From Girardinichthys multiradiatus (lineage: Eukaryota > Chordata > Actinopteri > Cyprinodontiformes > Goodeidae), in assembly GCF_021462225.1 (NCBI RefSeq), contig NC_061805.1, positions 50,829,360-50,893,359 of the forward strand: DNA of 64,000 nucleotides, written 5' to 3'. The position numbers and the translations under genes are program-made. Numbering within the stretch: position 1 is the stretch's first letter; each line of letters starts with the position of its first letter. Of the stretch, positions 56,693 through 64,000 are shown piece after piece. Below the pieces are notes generated by a model. The model was not told the DNA's origin. It searched no databases and was given only the letters and a program-made list of their open reading frames with translations.

Positions 56693-56945
56693 TCAGTTGC
56701 GCCTCAGGGTGAGCAGGAAGATGATGACTCCTGTCAGGAGGACCATCATCAAGACCACAGAGGTCAGGAGAAAGGCCCGGCACCCCGGCCGGCCTGTGAG
56801 CCGGAACAGAGCACCGCCAATACCCGTGGACTGCCTGCCGCCGTCCCCTGAGGACGGGCTGGGAAGTCCCACGTCCAGAGAGCGGTTCACCGACCTCAGA
56901 GAGGTGACCGACCTGCGGCCCTGCCGCCCCGGACCATCGGTGGTC
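56693..56945 (-). CDS. Last exon of an unidentified tail-anchored membrane protein
   Basis: On the minus strand an acceptor CCCTTTCTGCAG opens an exon at 56,945 that stays in frame for 83 codons to TGA at 56,693-56,695, starting one base into a codon. The peptide has a polar, Arg- and Gly-rich part (GPGRQGRRSVTSLRS, then SLDVGLPSPSSGDGGRQS). It then has a hydrophobic helix FLLTSVVLMMVLLTGVIIFL and ends TLRRN, so it looks like a C-terminal membrane anchor with a short basic tail. The exon is clearly GC- and CpG-richer than its flanks, as expected for coding DNA. I do not recognise the family. The young Tc1 copy at 57,098 sits in the intron upstream of it. Confidence 0.55.
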
Positions 56946-57097
56946 CTGCAGAAAGGGAACAGGATTGTACATGTTGAACAGGCTGCGTAATTAAATGAAA
57001 TACCAAACTGGATGGAGTTTCTATTAGCACCTTAATTCAGACTCAAGTGCTGAACAAAAAAAATTCATCCCCTTTAAAGAGGAAAAGATCAGGAATA

Positions 57098-58700
57098 CAG
57101 GTCCTTCTCAAAATATTAGCATATTGTGATAAAGTTCATTATTTTCCATAATGTCATGATGAAAATTTAACATTCATATATTTTAGATTCATTGCACACT
57201 AACTGAAATATTTCAGGTCTTTTATTGTCTTAATATGGATGATTTTGGCATACAGCTCATGAAAACCCAAAATTCCTATCTCACAAAATTAGCATATCAT
57301 TAACAGGGTCTCTAAACGAGCTATGAACCTAATCATCTGAATCAACGAGTTAACTCTAAACACCTGCAAAAGATTCCTGAGGCCTTTAAAACTCCCAGCC
57401 TGGTTCATCACTCAAAACCCCAATCATGGGTAAGACTGCCGACCTGACTGCTGTCCAGAAGGCCACTATTGACACCCTCAAGCAAGAGGGTAAGACACAG
57501 AAAGACATTTCTGAACGAATAGGCTGTTCCCAGAGTGCTGTATCAAGGCACCTCAGTGGGAAGTCTGTGGGAAGGAAAAAGTGTGGCAGAAAACGCTGCA
57601 CAACGAGAAGAGGTGACCAGACCCTGAGGAAGATTGTGGAAAAGGGCCGATTCCAGACCTTGGGGGACCTGCGGAAGCAGTGGACTGAGTCTGGAGTAGA
57701 AACATCCAGAGCCACCGTGCACAGGCGTGTGCAGGAAATGGGCTACAGGTGCCGCATTCCCCATGTCAAGCCACTTTTGAACCAGAAACAGCGGCAGAAG
57801 CGCCTGACCTGGGCTACAGAGAAGCAGCACTGGACTGTTGCTCAGTGGTCCAAAGTACTTTTTTTGAATGAAAGCAAATTCTGCATGTCATTCGGAAATC
57901 AAGGTGCCAGAGTCTGGAGGAAGATTGGGGAGAAGGAAATGCCAAAATGCCAGAAGTCCAGTGTCAAGTACCCACAGTCAGTGATGGTCTGGGGTGCCGT
58001 GTCAGCTGCTGGTGTTGGTCCACTGTGTTTTATCAAGGGCAGGGTCATTGCAGCCAGCTATCAGGAGATTTTGGAGCACTTCATGCTTCCATCTGCTGAA
58101 AAGCTTTATGGAGATGAAGATTTCATTTTTCAGCACGACCTGGCACCTGCTCACAGTGCCAAAACCACTGGTAAATGGTTTACTGACCATGGTATCACTG
58201 TGCTCAATTGGCCTGCCAACTCTCCTGACCTGAACCCCATAGAGAATCTGTGGGATATTGTGAAGAGAACGTTGAGAGACTCAAGACCCAACACTCTGGA
58301 TGAGCTAAAGGCCGCTATCGAAGCATCCTGGGCCTCCATAAGACCTCAGCAGTGCCACAGGCTGATTGCCTCCATGCCACGCCGCATTGAAGCAGTCATT
58401 TCTGCCAAAGGATTCCCGACCAAGTATTGAGTGCATAACTGTACATGATTATTTGAAGGTTGACGTTTTTTGTATTAAAAACACTTTTCTTTTATTGGTC
58501 GGATGAAATATGCTAATTTTGTGAGATAGGAATTTTGGGTTTTCATGAGCTGTATGCCAAAATCATCCGTATTAAGACAATAAAAGACCTGAAATATTTC
58601 AGTTAGTGTGCAATGAATCTAAAATATATGAATGTTAAATTTTCATCATGACATTATGGAAAATAATGAACTTTATATGCTAATATTTTGAGAAGGCCTG
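57098..58700 (+). mobile_element. Tc1-like transposon, copy 4, full length
   Basis: Ends CAGGTCC (57098) and GGCCTG (ending 58700, with one A lost from the usual GGACCTG), flanked by TA at 57,096-57,097 and 58,701-58,702. The right inverted repeat also lacks five bases (CACAA) near 58,677. The outer and inner direct-repeat motifs of the left inverted repeat, at about 57,105 and 57,278, share AxAxTTAGCATAT. The damaged right end argues that this copy can no longer move well. Confidence 0.96.
57426..58430 (+). CDS. Tc1-like transposase, full length, catalytic Asp lost
   Basis: A 334-residue DD34E transposase with no stop or frameshift: N-terminal paired-like helix-turn-helix (SERIGCSQSAVSRHLSG), basic GRKK/GRKR hook, basic linker KPLLNQKQRQKRL, then the catalytic core. 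Asp238 (HDLAPAH) and Glu273 (PIENLW) are in place. Residue 148, which is Asp in the other copies (FSDES), reads Asn (FLNES), with Ser147 also changed to Leu. In this family that Asp binds the catalytic metal, so the protein is expected to be inactive although complete. It could still bind terminal repeats; that is inference. Confidence 0.95.
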   Translation: MGKTADLTAVQKATIDTLKQEGKTQKDISERIGCSQSAVSRHLSGKSVGRKKCGRKRCTTRRGDQTLRKIVEKGRFQTLGDLRKQWTESGVETSRATVHRRVQEMGYRCRIPHVKPLLNQKQRQKRLTWATEKQHWTVAQWSKVLFLNESKFCMSFGNQGARVWRKIGEKEMPKCQKSSVKYPQSVMVWGAVSAAGVGPLCFIKGRVIAASYQEILEHFMLPSAEKLYGDEDFIFQHDLAPAHSAKTTGKWFTDHGITVLNWPANSPDLNPIENLWDIVKRTLRDSRPNTLDELKAAIEASWASIRPQQCHRLIASMPRRIEAVISAKGFPTKY

Positions 58701-58704
58701 TATT

Positions 58705-58889
58705 TCTGAGCTGTTGTTCTGGTCTTATTCCAGATCATCATTAAGTTTCTTTATGTTCACGTCCATCTCAACTCCTAAAAGGACTTAACCCAACATAGAA
58801 TCATCAACAATGTTCTTTTTTTTCACCGTTAATTTCAAATGAAAACTGTTTAAGAAACTCATTTTAGGAAAAATGAGTTCTTTTAGAGA
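58705..58889. other. Short unassigned stretch after Tc1 copy 4
   Basis: Non-coding. Nothing recognised. Confidence 0.35.
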
Positions 58890-59760
58890 TAAAGATTTAG
58901 TTTGACAATCCACTTTTCTCATACAGGCTCAGAAGAGTACATGTTGTCATGGATACCAACGTCATTAATTTAGGGATTGTGCTGATTTATTTGAACTTCT
59001 TCCTTGACGTGGTTTCCTGATACGAAATGAGCTTTTAAGCACTACTCAAACTTTCAAAGTCAGAAAACTGAGGAGGCCATTTCAGAAGGTTAACGTCAAC
59101 CATCTTAATCCTTTGGATGCCTATTTGTGATCACTGACCTGTTGGAACACCCAATTGTGTCCAAGTTTCAACCATCTGAGACAAACTGTCCCCGCAGATG
59201 GAAAGAAACCTGTTAGGATGTGCAGGAATGACCCAGGGACCACCAAGGCTCATGTCTGAACTGGAAACTGCTGGAACACCAGAGTCACTGTGGGCCTGTT
59301 GAACATCAACATGGACTAAGAGGCTCCTGGCCAATAAAAGAGGATCTGCTCTGAAAGAAACGAGGTGTGTTTTTGGAGGAGTTAAGGTGAGGCTTTTACC
59401 CAGAGAACACTGTACCATCTGACCCGCATGGTGGTGGTGGCAGCATGCTGTGGGACTATTTTGTCAACAGCGATAATTGAATACTGGAGGACCAGGTTCT
59501 AATTGTTCCAACGTGTCCTCAAATTAACATCTAGATGGAATGATGTCAAACACACATCCTGCACACACAGCCTGGTTTCTGATGGACCAAACAGGCCAAC
59601 AGTGAACTTCTGGAATGACACCAAACTAGCAAGTTCACATCCCAAATATGGACTAAAGGACACCAACCCACTTTCAGTTCTGTCAGGAAGAAAACAGCCT
59701 GCCAAGACACCAAATATTAGTGGGTTATAAGGATAAATCTGACCTGGTGTGGATCAAAGA
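58890..59760 (+). mobile_element. Old Tc1/mariner-type relic
   Basis: Collinear remnants of a Tc1-type transposase can be followed on the plus strand. CGCATGGTGGTGGTGGCAGC matches the stretch that encodes the KxGGGS core motif, with ATGCTGTGGGACTATTTT after it (LWG-like). AATGATGTCAAACACACATC then fits the D-P-KHT region, and CTTCTGGAATGACACC the later WP region. Stops and indels are everywhere. Termini were not identified, so the boundaries are approximate. Confidence 0.5.
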
Positions 59761-59764
59761 AAAT

Positions 59765-60375
59765 CGACAATAAATCCAAACCTGTGCTTCTAATTGTCGT
59801 TTCTAAAAATAATTTCATCCTGAAAAGAAAAAAAGTTTCACTTGAAGTCAAACTTTAATCTGACTTGTGTGCTGGTGAGGTTTCTGAATTTTACAGAACA
59901 AAGATTTAAACTGAGAATAAAAACTGTTCAGATTACTGTTAAAATGTTTCTTCTCTATTAATCTAACATAACACACAACAGGAGGACTGAACAGGGAGAT
60001 GGATCTTCCAGGGGCTTTTGGTGTTCTAGATCTTCCACTGGTTCTCTTCTTTAGCAGGCATCTGCAGGACTTGATTATGTGTTGAAGAGTTAAAATCAGC
60101 TGTATTGGAGCAGTGGAACATCTAAAACATGAAGGACACCGGCCTGTTTTCCCACACATCTACCTGTTGTGCCTCAGAATTAGGTCCTAGTCAAGATTAG
60201 AGCTCAAGATTAAACAATATTTGCATTTTTACACTCTATCCTCATAGTTATTCTCTCTTAGCTTGTTCTGCCATCTAATCATCTTCTTTGTCCACATGGA
60301 TTCCAGAAAGCTTCCATGCAAACTAATCTGGATAACCACAACAGTAGAAAAACCCCACACCTTCACTTAGATTAG
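59765..60375. other. Stretch without recognised gene
   Basis: Non-coding, except for a short segment at about 60,095-60,150 (TTGGAGCAGTGGAACATCTA) related to the MITE-like repeat at 43,901. Confidence 0.4.
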
Positions 60376-60379
60376 TTCT

Positions 60380-60600
60380 TCCTTTCCACTGTCACCATGT
60401 GCTTGGTAAGAAGGAGGAATTCCTGCAAAGTCAATGACTTGATGCAATCGTTTCCTTGTGTAGAAAACCTTCAAAAACTGGCTTTACAAGTTGAATTTGA
60501 CTGAACTGAATTATAACTGGGTTCTAATTGGAACGTATGTAGCTAAACATGAATCTGGCGACTGATGTGATTAGATGTTTCTGTACATAAATGGGATCCA
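60380..60600 (+). mobile_element. L2-type LINE, diverged 3' UTR fragment
   Basis: It follows the order of the L2 3' UTR seen at 2,700-2,960: TTCCTTTCCACTGTCACCAT, AAGTCAATGACTTGATGCAA, then TGAATTTGACTGAACTGAA. It is clearly older than the other L2 copies here. The terminal tail is not present. Confidence 0.6.
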
Positions 60601-60784
60601 TCTTATAAAATGTTTTGTGGTGAGCTCCTGTATTAGAAATAAACGTATAGTGAACATCTTTAGGTCAAGATGTTTTAGGGCCACCTGTATATAAATAGAA
60701 GAGTTCCCCAATATTATCGGGGTCATCGAGGTCATCAGCACAAAAGAAATAAACCTGAAAACTAACTTGAAATAAGAATCATAG

Positions 60785-61473
60785 CCAGGGAATTGGAGGC
60801 CCGGCTCCGTGCTGTTGAAAAACCAGCAGATAGCCGAGGCCCTTTAGCCAGCAGAGCCAGCGCAGCCGGGGCCTCAGGCCGGCTGGGTGACGGTACGTAG
60901 AAACCATAGTCCTAGATCCCAGCCCACAGGTCACCACCAACCCGTTTGCGTTTCTAACAGATTTTCCCCGCTCAGCGACACACCCGCTGAGAAGCCAACT
61001 CTGGTAATTGGCAACTCCATAGTCAGAAACGTGGCACTAGAGACACCAGCGACCATAGTCAAATGTCTGCCAGGGGCCAGAACAGGCGACATCAAATCCT
61101 ACCTGAAACTGCTGGCTAAGGATAAGCGGGTGTCATTACCGCCAGCGGTAATGACACCCAGTTACGTCAATCGGAGGTCACCAAAGTTAGTGTTGCTTCG
61201 GTGTGTAAGTTTGCCAAAACAATGTCGGACTCCGTAATTTTCTCTGGTCCCCTCCCCGATCTGACCAGTGACGACATATTTAGCCGCATGCTGTCATTCA
61301 ACCGCTGGCTGTCTAGGTGGTGTCCAGAAAACAATGTGGGTTACATTGATAACTGGCGAACATTTTGAGGAAAACCTGGTCTGATCCGGAGAGACGGCAT
61401 CCATCCCACTTTGGATGGAGCAGCTCTTCTTTCTAGGAATCTGGCCGAATTTATTAGTTCTCCAAAACTCTGA
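60785..61473 (+). pseudogene. L2 LINE ORF1, SGNH-esterase type, broken
   Basis: ORF1 of several CR1/L2-clade LINEs contains an SGNH-hydrolase (esterase) domain. Here one can read a coiled-coil-like LEARLRAVE start, then, after a frame change near 60,895, [15 protein letters not shown] (block I, with the catalytic Ser in GNS). [13 protein letters not shown] follows (block III, GxND), and finally RRDGIHPTLDGAALL (DxxH, block V). The stretch between blocks I and III is replaced by a perfect palindrome at 61,128-61,159, which shifts the frame. A TGA stands at 61,367-61,369 where a Trp is expected before GKPGLIRRDG. The protein is not functional. Confidence 0.82.
61128..61159. repeat. Perfect 15-bp palindrome in L2 ORF1
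   Basis: GGGTGTCATTACCGC, the 2-nt loop CA, then its exact reverse complement GCGGTAATGACACCC. The right arm is the expected ORF1 sequence (encoding GNDT) and the left arm is its inverted copy. Confidence 0.97.
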
Positions 61474-61659
61474 CAACCCAGGGTTGAGACCAGGAAGTAG
61501 GGTCGTAGTTTAACACTCCTCTCTGCAGCTTCTGTACTGCTACCCACCCATTACCCTATTAAGACAGTGTCTCGCCCATGGCCAAAATTGAATCGATTAA
61601 AAAAATAATCTGAAATCAGGAAAATCTCATAAAAATAAACACAACTCAGACTAAAAAGA

Positions 61660-64000
61660 AAAATAAAACAATTAAATGGGGCTTACTGAACATAAGATTT
61701 CTCTCTTCAAAGACTTTGCTAGTTAGTGACCTGATTTGTGACAGATAGATTTATTTTGCCTCACAGAAACCTGGCTGCAGCAAGAGGATCATGTTACTAT
61801 AAATGAGTCAACTCCTACTAATTATTTAAATTTTCACATTCCTCAAAATACTGGGCGAGGAGGAGGAGTAGCAACCATCTTTCAGCCTGATTTATTGATT
61901 AGTCCCAGACCAATCAATATCTACAACTCTTTTGAATATTTAATCCTTAGTTTTCCTCATCCAGATTGCAAAGCACTAAAACCACTTCTGTTTGTGTTTT
62001 GTACCGTCCACCAGGCCCTTACTCTCAGTTTTTAGATCAGTTTTCAGACCTTTTATCTGATTTAGTGTTAAATACAGATAAAGTTATTATAGTGGGGGAT
62101 TTTAACATTCATGTAGACGCTGAAAGTGATAGCCTAAATATAGCGTTTAATGCTATCTTAGACTCAATTGGCTTTGCTCAAAACATTAACAAACCTACCC
62201 ACCTTTGTCTTCATTCTCTGGACCTTGTGCTGACATATGGCATTGAGTGTAAAGACATAACAATATTTTCTCATAACCCTGTCCTGTCTGACCATTCCTT
62301 AATAACCTTTGAGTTTAATTTAACCGAGTACTCCACACCTGAAAGAAAATGTAATTATAGTAGATCATTATCAGGCGATGCTGTAACAACCTTTAAAGAA
62401 TCTGTTCCACTTTTAATTTCATCATTATCACTGAAAAACACAGTGGAGGGCAATAATTCTTTTTCTGCCCCTTCACAAATTGATTCTTTTGTTCATAGTG
62501 TTTCTTCATCATTGGGTGATGCATTAGACAATGCAGCCCCCTTGAAAAATAAGGTAATTATTCATAGGAGGCTAGCTCCTTGGTTTAATTCAGAGCTGCA
62601 TACTCTAAAGCACAATGTTAGAAAATTGGAGAGAAATTGGCGCTCTACACACCTAGAGGATTCCTACTTAATCTGGAAAAATAGCCTATTGTTGTATAAA
62701 AAGATACTTCGCCAAGCCAGAACAGCTTATTTCTCATCATTAATAGAAGAGAACAAGAATAATCCTAGGTTTCTCTTTAGTACAGTTGCTAAACTTACAC
62801 AGAGTCATAGCCCTGTTGAGCCATCCATTCCCTTAGCTCTTAGCAGTCATGACTTTATGGGATTCTTCTTAAATAAAATTGATTCTATTAAAAATAAAAT
62901 CTTTGACATACTCCTGAAGATGATTACTTCATCCTCAGCAAGTGAGACAACATTGGAAATAACTGCAGAACCTGATTTGTGTTTGGACTGTTTTGATCCT
63001 GTGGAGCTTCCTGAGTTATCAGAAATATTAGCTTCATCTAAACCTTCAACTTGTATGTTAGACCCAATCCCAACCAAATTATTTAAGGAAGTGTTCCCTC
63101 TGATTACCAGCCCCATTTTAGATATGATTAATCTATCTTTAGTAAATGGATCAGAACCACAGGCTTTTAAGGTAGCTGTAATTAAACCTTTACTTAAGAA
63201 ACCTTCACTTGATCAAGATGACTTGAAAAATTACAGACCTATATCCAATCTTCCATTCTTTTCTAAAATTCTTGAGAAAATAGTTGCTAATCAAATGTGT
63301 GAACATTTATGCAGCAATGACCTGTTTGAAGAGTTTCAGTCAGGTTTCAGAGCTCATCATAGCACTGAAACAGCTCTGCTGAAAGTCACTAATGATATTC
63401 TTATGGCCTCAGATAATGGACTTGTGTCTGTTCTGGTTCTGTTAGATCTCAGTGCTGCATTTGATCCAGTCGATCATAATATTCTCTTAAAAAGGCTGGA
63501 ATATGCTGTAGGGATCAGGGGAACAGCGCTAGGCTGGTTTAAATCTTATCTGTCTGACAGATTCCAGTTTGTTCATGTAAATGATAAATCATCTTTAAAC
63601 TCCAGGGTTAATTGTGGAGTACCACAGGGTTCAGTACTTGGGCCAATTCTCTTTACTATATATATGCTTCCAATAGGTCAAATTATCAGGCAGCATAGGA
63701 TACATTTTCACTGTTACGCTGATGATACTCAGCTTTACTTATCCATAAATCCTGATGAGCCCAACCAGTTAGATAGACTACAAGCATGTCTTGAAGATAT
63801 AAAAACTTGGATGACTTTAAATTTTTTGCTTCTAAATTCTGACAAGACAGAAGTTGTCGTCTTTGGACCGGAGTCTTTAAAAAAGAAACTGCTTAGTCAA
63901 TCACTTAACCTGGATGGCATTAAATTGACCTCCGGTAATAAAGTAAAAAACTTTGGTGTTATTTTTGACCAGGACATGTCATTTAAATCCCATATTAAAC
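61660..64000 (+). pseudogene. L2 LINE ORF2 (endonuclease and RT), nearly intact, partial
   Basis: The protein starts in pieces: NIRFLSSKTLLVSDLICD, then after a frame change LFCLTETWLQQEDHV and GRGGGVATIFQ of the AP-type endonuclease. A single-base loss at about 61,994 shifts to the frame used from there on. From 61,951 this frame is open for about 683 codons to the window edge. It contains VGDFNIHVDAESD, SDHSLITFEF, the linker, and RT motifs including LLDLSAAFDPVDHN, GVPQGSVLGP and [10 protein letters not shown] (63,715-63,726). The RT part is therefore better kept than in the 20,730 copy. Two frameshifts in the endonuclease make the copy as seen defective. Confidence 0.9.

Larger units (their letters stand above)
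60775..64000 (+). mobile_element. L2-type LINE, long copy running off the right edge
   Basis: From about 60,775 it carries an ORF1 remnant with an esterase-type domain and from about 61,660 an ORF2 with endonuclease and RT. It continues past 64,000, so the 3' end is outside the window. It matches the inverted copy at 20,730-24,119 over the shared region with few differences. Confidence 0.92.

Noticed and set aside
1..64000. CRISPR arrays, operons, phage or bacterial defence systems
   Set aside because: Nothing of the kind was seen. The regular repeats are microsatellites or minisatellites, and gene structure is vertebrate.

Overview
This window looks like genomic DNA from a teleost fish. The evidence is intron-split vertebrate coding sequence with GT-AG splice sites, long CA/TG microsatellites, and repeat families typical of ray-finned fishes: Tc1-like DNA transposons, L2-type LINEs ending in a GCGCTATATAAATAAA-type 3' tail, RTE-type LINE fragments and tRNA-headed SINEs. 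The species cannot be determined from the sequence alone. There is no bacterial, phage, CRISPR or operon-like content. Most of the 64 kb is intergenic or intronic DNA made of repeats of different ages.

The one well supported host gene is CFAP157 (cilia and flagella associated protein 157), plus strand, CDS about 44,778-53,037. It can be rebuilt as nine exons with matching phases and about 507 codons. A near-perfect RFX-type X-box lies inside the predicted first exon, which suggests that the real promoter and start codon sit slightly further downstream. Intron 1 carries a nested higher-order minisatellite. Intron 8 carries a SINE split by a Tc1 deletion derivative. Downstream, on the minus strand, is the last exon of an unidentified protein with a C-terminal membrane anchor (56,693-56,945). 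Weaker single-exon candidates are at 9,753-9,863, 18,309-18,590, 29,841-29,991 (resembling the start of a GIN1/Ginger-type integrase) and 37,673-38,077.

The youngest mobile component is one Tc1-like (DD34E) family with about 200-bp terminal repeats. It is present four times, in four states: an uninterrupted transposase that runs off the left edge (1-1,249); a copy with a 42-bp in-frame loss (6,715-8,282); an internally deleted copy (50,486-51,446); and a full-length copy whose first catalytic Asp is now Asn (57,098-58,700). Much older Tc1/mariner relics lie at 12,715-14,225 and probably 58,890-59,760.

The second mobile component is an L2-clade LINE: 3' ends at 2,500-3,047 and 43,365-43,442, a 3.4-kb copy at 20,730-24,119, an RT-deleted copy at 30,268-31,766, and a long copy from about 60,775 to the right edge with an esterase-type ORF1 remnant and a long open endonuclease/RT frame. 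Two of these copies share one RT-deletion junction, pointing to a replicating deletion derivative and a later template switch. RTE-type fragments are at 16,570-17,032, 24,412-24,602 and 32,720-33,220. I found no undescribed enzymatic system. The most useful leads are the Tc1 family with its graded inactivation, the chimeric L2 lineage, the X-box placement in CFAP157, the higher-order minisatellite and the unassigned exons.
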